From: CAVXJN01 sp963762165
GTDB lineage: Bacteria > Pseudomonadota > Gammaproteobacteria > JASBUN01
Length of the DNA: 64,000 bases
Direction of reading: 5' to 3'
Assembly: GCA_963762165.1 (NCBI GenBank)
Contig: CAVXJN010000002.1
Span: 248,001-312,000, forward strand
In this document: positions 44,217 through 52,438 of the stretch, piece by piece
How the letters are laid out: each line of letters opens with the position of its first letter
How positions within the stretch are numbered: the first letter of the stretch is position 1
Notes under the pieces: model-generated
What the model saw: only the letters and a program-made list of their open reading frames with translations
Database searches by the model: none
What the model was told of the DNA's origin: nothing
Translations under genes and position numbers: made by a program

Positions 44217-44867
44217 GTGAGAGCCGTGGGGCAACTGATTGCGGTAGCGCTGTTCCTGGCGGGGTGCGCCTCGGTGCCACCGGAGGCGCCGCAGTTGTCA
44301 GCGGAATTGGGCAAGCGGATTTCGGCGATCGAAGATGCCAATATCACGCTGCTGCATCGGTTCTTCGATCAAAAGCGCGGCGAAGTCGACCGGTTCATCG
44401 AGCAAGAATGGGTGCCGGTGTTCGCCGAAGAATTCTTCAATAAGCCCACCATCTCCAGCACCTGGAATACGATCGTCCGCGAGGACGACAAAAAGCAGCG
44501 GCTGATTTTCCTGGTCAAGTCCGGACCAAAATTGCAGAAGGTAATCAACACCAAGCGACTTGAACTCATCCAACCCTTGGATGATCTGGAACGACGGATC
44601 GAGAAGAAAGTCCGGGACGACTACGTGCAGGCGAGGGCGCTCAACAATGCCATAACCAGCTTCCTGCTGTCGGCGTCCAATGTTGCGGAAAACCGCAAGC
44701 GATACCTGGAGACGGCGGGTGTGAGCGACCAACAGGTGGGCAAATGGATTGATCAGACTGACGATGCGGTCGCCAATCTGTTGAGTACGACCCAGGCTGG
44801 TAAAGGCAAAGTAGACCGGGGCAAGGCATTTATCGAAAAGATCCGCAACATCCGTGACTCCATCTGA
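44217..44867 (+). CDS. Putative lipoprotein with coiled-coil helices
   Basis: The 216-residue protein starts at GTG 44217. Residues 1-17 form a lipoprotein signal with lipobox LAGC. The rest is almost entirely helical and charged (KLQKVINTKRLELIQPLDDLERRIEKKVRDD), with many heptad-like repeats. I do not recognise the family. It lies 18 bp before a 94-residue helical protein, which suggests a common transcript and perhaps a complex. Confidence 0.65.
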   Translation: MRAVGQLIAVALFLAGCASVPPEAPQLSAELGKRISAIEDANITLLHRFFDQKRGEVDRFIEQEWVPVFAEEFFNKPTISSTWNTIVREDDKKQRLIFLVKSGPKLQKVINTKRLELIQPLDDLERRIEKKVRDDYVQARALNNAITSFLLSASNVAENRKRYLETAGVSDQQVGKWIDQTDDAVANLLSTTQAGKGKVDRGKAFIEKIRNIRDSI

Positions 44868-44885
44868 ACCGCGGGGGATTGGGAA

Positions 44886-45170
44886 ATGCCGATAGATTGG
44901 GACCAGTTCGACAGCGAAGTCGACGACATCATCGCCGACTGTGCCGACGCGACCGATGCGAGACTGGCATCGCGGATATCCCGCATCACGCGCATGACCG
45001 ATGAGGAAGTGCAGGAATTATTCCCGCAGCCGGCGGACGCGAAAAAATTGACCGAGTTGATGAAGATTGTGAAATCGGCAGACAGCCGCAACGTCAAGGT
45101 GAACCGGATCGTGTCCAATGCTGAGCGGTTCGGGGGCATTGTGTTGACGCTGCTGGAAAAGTTTGCCTGA
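44886..45170 (+). CDS. Small helical protein of unknown function
   Basis: The 94-residue acidic protein (MPIDWDQFDSEVDDIIADC start) lacks a signal peptide and is predicted helical (ITRMTDEEVQELFPQPADAKKLTELM). It has no motif I can name. It follows the lipoprotein gene by 18 bp and nearly touches the next reading frame, so the pair looks like a small operon. Confidence 0.6.
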   Translation: MPIDWDQFDSEVDDIIADCADATDARLASRISRITRMTDEEVQELFPQPADAKKLTELMKIVKSADSRNVKVNRIVSNAERFGGIVLTLLEKFA

Positions 45171-45216
45171 CGATGGGCATAGCGTCGGGCTCTCGAATCA
45201 TCGGCGGCCGACTGGC

Positions 45217-45732
45217 GTGCGGCGGCTAGTACCCGCCTATGGGTCGGCCTTAGCGGCTCATTTTGTGCTGGTCTGGGTGTTGAGCGGGACCGCCTATTGC
45301 GCCGATTTGCATCGGCTGTGGGACGACCGCTGCATCGAGTGTCACGGGCACGCGGCAGAGTTCGCCCGGCAGCATCTGACCATTGCTGGCAACGGCAGGC
45401 TTCAGGGCAGCCGTCCGACGCGTGACATGAAGCTGTTTCTGCGCAACCATTTTCTTTCGTTGCAGGAAGTGGATGCGGTCTACGCGATGTTGTTGGCGCA
45501 GGCCGCAGCTTCCCCGAAGTTCAAGGAGACGTGCGCCGGCTGTCATCAATCGGCGGCGGAATTTGTGCGCGATTCATTGTTTCTCCGAAGCGGAGTATTG
45601 TATGGGCGCAAATCCGGGCAACCAGTGGCAGCGTTTCTGCAGCATCATCGAGACCTGAGTGCCGCGGACGCGGCGTTCTTTGCTGCGGTACTGACCCGAG
45701 TTGCTGGCGAAGTCGGCGTCGAATCACAGTGA
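45217..45732 (+). CDS. Di-heme c-type cytochrome-like protein
   Basis: The 171-residue protein is best started at GTG 45217, which gives a clear signal peptide (RRLVPAYGSALAAHFVLVWVLSGTAYCA). The open frame continues back to TTG 45163 without a ribosome site. The mature part has two heme-binding motifs, CIECH and CAGCH, about 65 residues apart. It is periplasmic, and its partner is unknown. It lacks similarity to NorC beyond the heme motif. Confidence 0.75.
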   Translation: MRRLVPAYGSALAAHFVLVWVLSGTAYCADLHRLWDDRCIECHGHAAEFARQHLTIAGNGRLQGSRPTRDMKLFLRNHFLSLQEVDAVYAMLLAQAAASPKFKETCAGCHQSAAEFVRDSLFLRSGVLYGRKSGQPVAAFLQHHRDLSAADAAFFAAVLTRVAGEVGVESQ

Positions 45733-45815
45733 AAAGGGTGCCTTGGTCGGAGCCCATGTTTCTTCGCATGGTCTGCGTTCTATACTGACGCCACCCGAAC
45801 CAATCAGGACAGATC

Positions 45816-46280
45816 ATGCTGAACCAGAAGCAAACCGCTCCGGATTTCAACGTTCCGGACCAAGACGGGAATTCCGTGCAATTGTCGGATTTCAAGGGGA
45901 AGCAAAATGTTGTGCTGTATTTCTACCCCAAAGACGACACGCCCGGTTGTACCATCGAGGCCAATCAATTCACTGCCTTGGCGGACGAATTCGCGGCCGC
46001 CGACACCGTTGTCCTGGGCGTCAGCAAGGACTCCTGCGAAAGCCATCGGGCTTTCATTGCCAAGTTCGACTTGAACGTCAAGCTGCTCGCTGACACGTCG
46101 GGAGCGCTTTGCGAAAGCTACGATGTGTGGCAGGAAAAGGAAAAAAACGGCGTCAGGAAATTGGGCATTGTCCGTTCGACTTTCTTGATCGACAAAAACG
46201 GGACGCTGGCCGACGTCCAGTATGGCGTGAATCCAGAAGGACACGCCGAGGAAATGTTGGCCAAGGCGAAGGCATTGTGA
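45816..46280 (+). CDS. bcp: Thiol peroxidase of the Bcp/PrxQ family
   Basis: Bcp reduces hydroperoxides with a reactive cysteine. The 154-residue protein has the peroxiredoxin core YFYPKDDTPGCTIEA with Cys45 as peroxidatic residue. The partner Cys five residues later, common in E. coli Bcp, is replaced by Asn. Cys at about 72 (KDSCESH) and Cys at about 97 (GALCESY) could act instead. The C-terminal RSTFLIDKNG is typical. It has its own short leader, and no operon partner. Confidence 0.93.
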   Translation: MLNQKQTAPDFNVPDQDGNSVQLSDFKGKQNVVLYFYPKDDTPGCTIEANQFTALADEFAAADTVVLGVSKDSCESHRAFIAKFDLNVKLLADTSGALCESYDVWQEKEKNGVRKLGIVRSTFLIDKNGTLADVQYGVNPEGHAEEMLAKAKAL

Positions 46281-46418
46281 GTACCACCGCGCGTGCCGGG
46301 CACCGGGCCTGGGACTCAAGGAGGTGTCTGCGGCCGGGGCACGTTTCGCCGCCGCGGCCAGACTGCGGCGACCGCATCCAGCAGGCGTAGCGCCGGTAGC
46401 GCGCGACGGTCGCTCGGA

Positions 46419-47576
46419 TCAGGGCGCGCGATACTCGATGCGATACAATGCGCCGGCCTGATCGTCGGATACCAATAGCGAGCCGTCCGCCAACACCAAA
46501 AGGTCCACAGGCCGACCGCTGACTTTGCCGTTGTGCAGCCAACCCTTTGCGAAAGGACGGTAATCCGTGGCGCGGGCGCCGTCGTGGGTCACCACGCTGA
46601 TGCGATAACCGACTTTGCTGGATCGGTTCCAGGAACCGTGCTCGGCGATGAAAATCTGGTGTCGGTATTGCGCTGGGAATTGGTGCCCGGTGTAGAAGCG
46701 CATACCGAGCGCCGCGACGTGCGCGCCGAGCTTCTGTACCGGCGGCACGTAATCGCCGCATGACTTGCCTTTGCCAAACTCCGGGTCCGGTATGTCGCCG
46801 CCGTGGCAAAACGGATAACCGAAATGCAGGCCTGCCTTCGGCGCGCGGTTCAGTTCGTCTGGCGGCGAGTCATCGCCCAGCCAATCGCGGCCGTTGTCGG
46901 TAAACCAAAGTACGCCGTTGTCCGGATTCCAATCGAATCCCACGGTGTTGCGTATCCCTTTCGCAAACACCTGCATGTCGCTGCCGTCGGGTTTGAGCCG
47001 GCGTATCTGTGCGTAACCTTCTTCATCGCAGATATTGCACGGTGCGCCGACGCCTACGTATAACATGCCGTCGGGTCCCATGCGCAGATAGCGCCAGCCG
47101 TGGTGGTGCTCCGAGGGCAGATCCGTGGTAATGACCTCGGGTTGCGGAGGATCTTGCAAATGCCCCGCGAGGTTGCGGTAGCGCAGGATGCGGCTGGTTT
47201 CGGCAACGTACAGTGTGCCGTCGCGGTAGGCGATGCCATTGGGGTTGTTCAGGCCGTCGGCGACCATCTCCACACGGTCGACCTTGTGATCGCCGTCTTG
47301 ATCGATCACGGCGTAGATCCGGCCTTGCTGGCGGGTACTCACGTAAACGACGCCGTCGTCGCCGAGCGCGAGCGAGCGGGCTCCTGGTACTTGGTCCGTG
47401 TACAAAGCAATATGAAACCCGGGCGGCAAGTGGATATTGGCAACTTTGTCCGCCGCGGAGGAGTTGGCCCAGGGGCCGGCCAGCAGCAAACCGAGCCAAG
47501 CCAACGCCAGGAAACGCAAACATGCGTGGCGCGGCAATGCACGTACTTGCCGCGCGGTTTCGGGCCGACCCGGCAT
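46419..47576 (-). CDS. Sorbosone-dehydrogenase-like quinoprotein beta-propeller
   Basis: The 385-residue protein starts at 47576. It has an N-terminal signal peptide (about 1-42). The six-bladed propeller has ALGDDGVVYVSTRQQGRIYAVID, GLNNPNGIAYRDGTLYVAET, LPSEHHHGWRYLRMGPDG and HNGKVSGRPVDLLVLADGSLLVSDD. These are typical of PQQ-dependent aldose sugar dehydrogenases and L-sorbosone dehydrogenase. Catalytic His is probably in EHHHGWR. No PQQ synthesis genes are seen here. The start overlaps the stop of the upstream oxidoreductase gene by 3-4 bp. The frame continues upstream only as antisense of that gene. Confidence 0.82.
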   Translation of the reverse strand: MPGRPETARQVRALPRHACLRFLALAWLGLLLAGPWANSSAADKVANIHLPPGFHIALYTDQVPGARSLALGDDGVVYVSTRQQGRIYAVIDQDGDHKVDRVEMVADGLNNPNGIAYRDGTLYVAETSRILRYRNLAGHLQDPPQPEVITTDLPSEHHHGWRYLRMGPDGMLYVGVGAPCNICDEEGYAQIRRLKPDGSDMQVFAKGIRNTVGFDWNPDNGVLWFTDNGRDWLGDDSPPDELNRAPKAGLHFGYPFCHGGDIPDPEFGKGKSCGDYVPPVQKLGAHVAALGMRFYTGHQFPAQYRHQIFIAEHGSWNRSSKVGYRISVVTHDGARATDYRPFAKGWLHNGKVSGRPVDLLVLADGSLLVSDDQAGALYRIEYRAP

Positions 47577-48574
47577 CACCAAATCTCCAGCACCAGTTTG
47601 CCCGCCGAGCCGCCTTGCTCCAGCAGGCGGTGCGCTTCGGCGGCCGATTCGAGGGGGAGCGTGCGGTGCACCTCTATCCGAAGGGCCTGGCGGTCGAACA
47701 ATTCGGCGCAACGGGCGAGTATTTCCGCGTGATGGACCTGGGCCTCGATGAGGCCGAACAGCATCGGGCTGAGCATCAGCTCCAGGCTTATGCGCAGGTT
47801 GCGCTGTCGCGCCGGGCCCCAATCGGTGTCGGCGTCGGGTTGCAGCAGCGTGACCAGATCGCCGTAGAACGCCACGGCTTCGGCGCTGCGGGAAAACGTT
47901 TCGCCGCCGACCGTGTCCAGCGCAACGTCGACACCGCGGCCTTCCGTCCAGGACAATGCAGCCTGGACGAAATCCTCGTCGCGGTACAGGATCGGTCGTT
48001 CCGCGCCGAGGGATCCCACCAATTCTGCTTTCTCCGGGCTGCTGACCGTGGTCGCGATCCTGGCACCGGCTTCCCGGGCGAGTTGGATCGCAACGTGGCC
48101 GACACCTCCGGCGCCGGCGTGGATCAGCACCGTTTGATCGCGCTGCAGATGAGCACGGTCGTGAAGGGACTCCCAAGCCGTGATCGCAACCAGCGGAACC
48201 GCCGCGGCCTGAATGAAATCCAGGCTGCGCGGCTTGCGTGCCACGCACCGTTCGTCCACCAAAGCGTACTCGGCGTAGTTGCCACGGGGACCGCCAATGC
48301 CGCCGTCGCAAAAGTACACTTCGTCGCCGGGCTGAAAAAGACTGGCGTGGGAACCGACTTGTTCGACGACACCAGCGCCGTCACAGCCGAGTACGTGGGG
48401 ACCGTCTACCTTGCGGATCGGGCCGCGACTGCGGATCTTGGTATCCACGGGGTTGACGCCGGCCGCTTTGAGTCTGATCAGAAGGTCGCGCTCGCCTTGC
48501 AGTTGGGGCGGCTCGATTTCCCGGGTCGCCAGCACTTCGGGTGCGCCTGCTTCAGTCATGATCACAGCTTTCAT
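47576..48574 (-). CDS. Zinc-free medium-chain alcohol dehydrogenase / quinone oxidoreductase
   Basis: The 332-residue protein starts at 48574 with MKAVIMTEAGAPEVLATREIE. It has AAGVNPVDTKIRSRG, the NADP site VLIHAGAGGVGHVAIQLAREAG (about 147-168) and LDTVGGETF. The structural zinc cysteines are absent, which places it with zeta-crystallin-like quinone reductases. It overlaps the quinoprotein gene, so both are likely cotranscribed. Its substrate is unknown. The frame continues 218 codons upstream as non-coding reading and was cut at the ATG. Confidence 0.88.
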   Translation of the reverse strand: MKAVIMTEAGAPEVLATREIEPPQLQGERDLLIRLKAAGVNPVDTKIRSRGPIRKVDGPHVLGCDGAGVVEQVGSHASLFQPGDEVYFCDGGIGGPRGNYAEYALVDERCVARKPRSLDFIQAAAVPLVAITAWESLHDRAHLQRDQTVLIHAGAGGVGHVAIQLAREAGARIATTVSSPEKAELVGSLGAERPILYRDEDFVQAALSWTEGRGVDVALDTVGGETFSRSAEAVAFYGDLVTLLQPDADTDWGPARQRNLRISLELMLSPMLFGLIEAQVHHAEILARCAELFDRQALRIEVHRTLPLESAAEAHRLLEQGGSAGKLVLEIW

Positions 48575-48706
48575 TTTCGTCCTCCTTGTGCTGCGTGGGG
48601 GTACGCGCGAGTGAATCCGGGTCCATGGTGTGTCGGGGAGGCGTTCAAGCATACACAATCGCCGGTAGCTGGAATACCATAGCGGCAGTCCCAAAAAGGT
48701 ACCGGT

Positions 48707-49174
48707 ATGTCCTTGGAGATTGAGAAAAAATTCCTGGTTTTGAGCGATGCTTGGCAGGCCGACGCAGGTCCTGGTGTGCGTTACCGGCAAGGTTATTTGT
48801 CGGAATCGGGGCCCGGATCGGTGCGCGTGCGCATCGGCGGCGATCGAGCGCATCTCAATATCAAGAGCGCAACCCTGGCGCAGCAGCGGCTGGAATATGA
48901 ATATCCCATTCCGTTGGCCGATGCCGAGGAAATGTTGACGCGCGTTTGCGTGCAGCCATTGATTGAGAAAACCCGTTATGAAGTGGAGCACGCGGGACAT
49001 ACCTGGGAGGTGGATGTGTTCGAAGGGGAGAATGCCGGGTTGGTGGTGGCGGAAATCGAACTCGATAGCGTGGACGAGCCGTTCGAGCGTCCAGCATGGG
49101 CCGGAGATGAAGTCAGCGACGACCCACGCTACTACAACGTCTGCCTCGTCAAGCATCCTTATAAGAGTTGGTAG
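48707..49174 (+). CDS. CYTH-domain inorganic triphosphatase-like protein
   Basis: The 155-residue protein begins MSLEIEKKFLV, which supplies the ExExK metal-binding signature (residues 4-8). Later strands alternate charged residues (RVRIGGDRAHLNIKS, YEVEHAGHTWEVDVFEGENAGLVVAEIEL) inside the triphosphate tunnel. Such proteins hydrolyse tripolyphosphate or thiamine triphosphate. Single CYTH domain, no CHAD domain. It is the first gene of a likely operon: its stop overlaps the GTG start of the transporter gene. Confidence 0.9.
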   Translation: MSLEIEKKFLVLSDAWQADAGPGVRYRQGYLSESGPGSVRVRIGGDRAHLNIKSATLAQQRLEYEYPIPLADAEEMLTRVCVQPLIEKTRYEVEHAGHTWEVDVFEGENAGLVVAEIELDSVDEPFERPAWAGDEVSDDPRYYNVCLVKHPYKSW

Positions 49175-50688
49175 TGCTGCGCGGCCAACGGATTGTGATT
49201 CGGCTGGCGTGCGTGTTGCTCGTTGCATCGCTGGGGCTGGCTGTCGTCAGTTGCGCGCAACCGCGTGACGATGCGATTCGCATGGGGCTGGCTTCCGCGC
49301 CCATTACCTTGGACCCGCGTTTTGCCACGGACGCCACTTCTGCGCGTATCGACCGGCTGTTATACGCTCGACTGGTGGAGTTCGATGACGCCGCGCGGCC
49401 GGTACCGGGGTTGGCGCACTGGCAGTTGTTGTCTCCGACCCACTACCGTTTTCACCTGGGCGATAGCGCTCGCACCTTCCATGACGGCAGCCGATTGGAC
49501 GCCAACGACGTCAAGGCGACCTACGACTCGGTTCTTGATCCGCAAACCGAGTCGCCGCACCGCAATTCGCTGCGCATGATCGAACGCGTCGCAGTGGTCG
49601 ATGGAAGTACGGTGGACTTCTATCTGAAGCATGCTGACCCTTTGTTTCCCGGTTATCTGGTGATCGGTATTCTGCCGGCGAAAGCGATTGCCAGCGGCCG
49701 GGATTTTGGCCGCCAGCCCCTGGGTAGTGGTCCGTTCCGGTTTCTCGATTGGCCTGCCGAAGGCCTCTTGCGCCTGGTGCGCGACGCGGACGGACAGGTG
49801 TTCTCCTTCGTCCAGGTTTCCGATTCGACCGTCCGGGTATTGAAGCTTCTGCGGGGCGAGATCGATTTGCTGCAAAACGAACTGCCGCGGGAATTGGTGC
49901 AATATCTGGAAAAGCAACCCGGCGTTCAGGTGCGGCATCGGGCCGGATCGAATTTCAGCTATCTCGGTTTCAATTTCGAGGATCCCGCATTGCGCGATGT
50001 GCGGGTGCGACGCGCCATCGCCTATGGGCTGAACCGCAAGGCGGTGGTGCGATATCTGTTCGGCGGAGAAACCCGGCCCGCCAACGCCCTGTTGCCGCCG
50101 GAACATTGGGCGGGCAATTCGCAACTCACCGGTTACAGCTTCGATCCGGAAAAGGCACGGGCGTTGCTGGCGCAAGCCGGTTATGGGTCCGAACATCCGC
50201 TGCATTTGGTGTACAAGACCACCAGCGATCCGTTTAGGGTGCGCATCGCCACCATTCTGCAACAGCAATTGGCGGAAATCGGTATCGACGTCAGTTTGGT
50301 GAGTTTCGACTGGGCGACTTTCTACGCCGATATCAAGGCGGGGCGCTTTCAGCTCTACAGCCTGTCCTGGGTTGGCATCAAATCGCCCGACATTTTTCGT
50401 TATGTCTTTCACAGCAACGCGGTTCCGCCAGCGGGCGCCAACCGGGGACGTTACCGCGATGCCGAGACGGATCGCCTGATTGACCAGGCGGACCGAAGCG
50501 GGAACCTGGAACAACGTGCCCGGTTGTACCGGCAGTTGCAAGCACATCTGCTGGAAACGCTGCCGTACGTTCCGTTATGGTACGAGGAACATTTCTTTGC
50601 TGCCCGTGACGATATACGGGGCTATACGCTCAGTGCCGATGGTAATTACGACGCACTGGTCAATGTACATCGTGCGCAATCGAAATAG
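49174..50688 (+). CDS. Peptide ABC transporter substrate-binding lipoprotein (family 5)
   Basis: The 504-residue protein starts at GTG 49174 within the stop of the CYTH gene. The lipobox is VVSC (Cys26). It then has the family-5 fold: ITLDPRFATDATSARIDRLLYARLVEF, FHDGSRLDANDVKATYDSVL and SYLGFNFEDPALRDVRVRRAIAYGLNRKAV. It would hand oligopeptides or similar ligands to the DppB/DppC-type permeases that follow. ATP-binding subunits are not in the cluster and must be encoded elsewhere. Confidence 0.92.
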   Translation: MLRGQRIVIRLACVLLVASLGLAVVSCAQPRDDAIRMGLASAPITLDPRFATDATSARIDRLLYARLVEFDDAARPVPGLAHWQLLSPTHYRFHLGDSARTFHDGSRLDANDVKATYDSVLDPQTESPHRNSLRMIERVAVVDGSTVDFYLKHADPLFPGYLVIGILPAKAIASGRDFGRQPLGSGPFRFLDWPAEGLLRLVRDADGQVFSFVQVSDSTVRVLKLLRGEIDLLQNELPRELVQYLEKQPGVQVRHRAGSNFSYLGFNFEDPALRDVRVRRAIAYGLNRKAVVRYLFGGETRPANALLPPEHWAGNSQLTGYSFDPEKARALLAQAGYGSEHPLHLVYKTTSDPFRVRIATILQQQLAEIGIDVSLVSFDWATFYADIKAGRFQLYSLSWVGIKSPDIFRYVFHSNAVPPAGANRGRYRDAETDRLIDQADRSGNLEQRARLYRQLQAHLLETLPYVPLWYEEHFFAARDDIRGYTLSADGNYDALVNVHRAQSK

Positions 50689-50694
50689 GGCTAT

Positions 50695-51624
50695 ATGCTG
50701 CGTTTCCTTCTGTTTCGTCTGACCAGCGCCGCAGTGGTGGTTTTGGGCGTCGTCTGCCTGGTGTTTCTGCTGGTGCATCTGGTGCCCGGCGATCCGGTGG
50801 AAATGATGTTGGGAGAAAACGCGCAGACTGCGGACCGTGAAGCGCTGCGCGAGGCGCTGGGATTGGATAAACCCATTGCGCAGCAGCTTCGGACCTATCT
50901 CTACGATCTGGCCCACTTCGATCTCGGTACTTCGTTCAGTAGCCGCCGCCCGATAGCCGAGTTGATCGCCGAGCGCGCGCCGGCCACCGCCGAGCTCGCC
51001 GTCGCCGGACTGTTGGTGGCGGTTCTGATTTCGTTTCCCTTGGGCAGTATCGCCGCGATGCGCAAGGACACGCCCTGGGATCAAGGCGCAATGGCCTTTT
51101 CGTTGCTAGGCGTGTCGGTGCCGAACTTCTGGATGGGCCCGGTGCTGATTCTTGTGTTCTCGCTGTGGCTCGGCTGGTTTCCGGTCAGCGGACGCGATGG
51201 CTTGGCGTCCCTGGTGCTGCCGGCTATCACCCTGGGAACGGCCCTGGCGGCGGTTCTGTCGCGGATGGTGCGCAGCACGTTGTTGGAGGTGTTGAGCGAG
51301 GATTACATTCGCACCGCGCGCGCCAAAGGTTTGAGCGAACGGCAAGTGGTGATGCACCATGGTTTGCGCAACGCAATGTTGCCGATCATCACCTTGCTCG
51401 GGCTGCAGTTGGGAACGCTGCTTGGCGGCGCGGTGATCACCGAAACCGTGTTTTCCTGGCCAGGCCTGGGTAAGCTCACCATCGACGCCATTCTGCGCCG
51501 CGACTATCCCGTGGTGCAGGCCAGTGTGCTGCTGATCAGCCTCACATATGTGGGCGTGAACATTCTCACGGATCTGGTGTATGCATGGGTCGACCCGCGT
51601 ATTCGCGAGGCGAGCCGCTCGTGA
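50695..51624 (+). CDS. Dipeptide/oligopeptide ABC transporter permease (DppB-like)
   Basis: The 309-residue inner-membrane protein starts with RFLLFRLTSAAVVVLGVVCLVF, typical of DppB/OppB. It has six membrane segments and the coupling loop EVLSEDYIRTARAKGLSERQVVMHHGLRNAM (about 198-228), which contacts the ATPase. It lies 6 bp after the binding-protein gene. The end overlaps the next permease by 4 bp. Confidence 0.93.
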   Translation: MLRFLLFRLTSAAVVVLGVVCLVFLLVHLVPGDPVEMMLGENAQTADREALREALGLDKPIAQQLRTYLYDLAHFDLGTSFSSRRPIAELIAERAPATAELAVAGLLVAVLISFPLGSIAAMRKDTPWDQGAMAFSLLGVSVPNFWMGPVLILVFSLWLGWFPVSGRDGLASLVLPAITLGTALAAVLSRMVRSTLLEVLSEDYIRTARAKGLSERQVVMHHGLRNAMLPIITLLGLQLGTLLGGAVITETVFSWPGLGKLTIDAILRRDYPVVQASVLLISLTYVGVNILTDLVYAWVDPRIREASRS

Positions 51625-52424
51625 GTCGCGCCTACGTTCCTGCGGCCATCATTCTGATCTGGGTGTTGATGGCAGTCCTCGGGCCCTGGTTGCCGTTGCA
51701 TCCCGATGCCATCGCGTTGCCGCACATACTCGATCTGCCGAGCCCACAATCCTGGCTGGGTTACGACGACCTCGGCCGGCGCATTTTCGACCGTCTGGTG
51801 ATGGGTGCCTCGACGTCGTTCTACGTCGCCTTCTGGGTGGTGCTGCTTTCGGCTGCGGTTGGCAGCCTGATCGGCACGTTCACCGGCTACGTAGGCGGGT
51901 GGGTGGATGCAATAATGGTCCGCATCATCGATATCTTTCTCGCTTTTCCCGGTATCCTGCTGGCCATCGCCCTTGCGGGTATCATGGGTCCGGGAATTGG
52001 CAATGTAGTGGTGGCGCTCTCCATCGTCGGCTGGGTCGGTTATGCGCGTCTGGCGCGGGCGCAGGTGCTGTCACTCAAGCATCGAGACCATGTCACCGCC
52101 GCCATAGCCCTGGGTACCCGGCGCAGCCGCATCGTTGTCCGCCATCTGCTGCCGCTGCTGAGCGCGCCGTTGATAGTCGAGGCGACGTTCGGGGTCGCGG
52201 GCGTGGTCATCGCCGAGGCCGGGTTGTCGTTTCTCGGCCTTGGGGTCCAGGCGCCTCAGGCCTCCTGGGGCAACATGATTCGAGACGGCACGCGCTACAT
52301 GTTGGTCGCGCCGCACATGGTACTGGCGCCCGGTATAGCACTGATGCTGGTTGTGCTGGCAGTGAACCTGTTGGGTGACCGTTTTCGGGACTGGCTGGAC
52401 GTGCGTACCCGGCTGCGCGATTGA
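51621..52424 (+). CDS. Dipeptide/oligopeptide ABC transporter permease (DppC-like)
   Basis: The 267-residue permease starts with GTG 51621, overlapping the dppB-like stop (GTGA). An ATG at 51585 is inside the previous gene. It has the N-terminal LGYDDLGRRIFDRLVMGA, a membrane domain of six segments and the coupling loop VGYARLARAQVLSLKHRDHVTAAIALGTRRSRIV. The C-terminal tail ends LGDRFRDWLDVRTR, standard for DppC. Confidence 0.93.
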   Translation: MSRAYVPAAIILIWVLMAVLGPWLPLHPDAIALPHILDLPSPQSWLGYDDLGRRIFDRLVMGASTSFYVAFWVVLLSAAVGSLIGTFTGYVGGWVDAIMVRIIDIFLAFPGILLAIALAGIMGPGIGNVVVALSIVGWVGYARLARAQVLSLKHRDHVTAAIALGTRRSRIVVRHLLPLLSAPLIVEATFGVAGVVIAEAGLSFLGLGVQAPQASWGNMIRDGTRYMLVAPHMVLAPGIALMLVVLAVNLLGDRFRDWLDVRTRLRD

Positions 52425-52438
52425 AAAGAGAGGCGAGT

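Noticed and set aside
46419..48311. A 630-residue fusion suggested by the open frame through the quinoprotein gene
   Set aside because: The N-terminal 245 residues are the antisense-like alternative frame of the adjacent dehydrogenase gene; the signal peptide at 47576 marks the real start.
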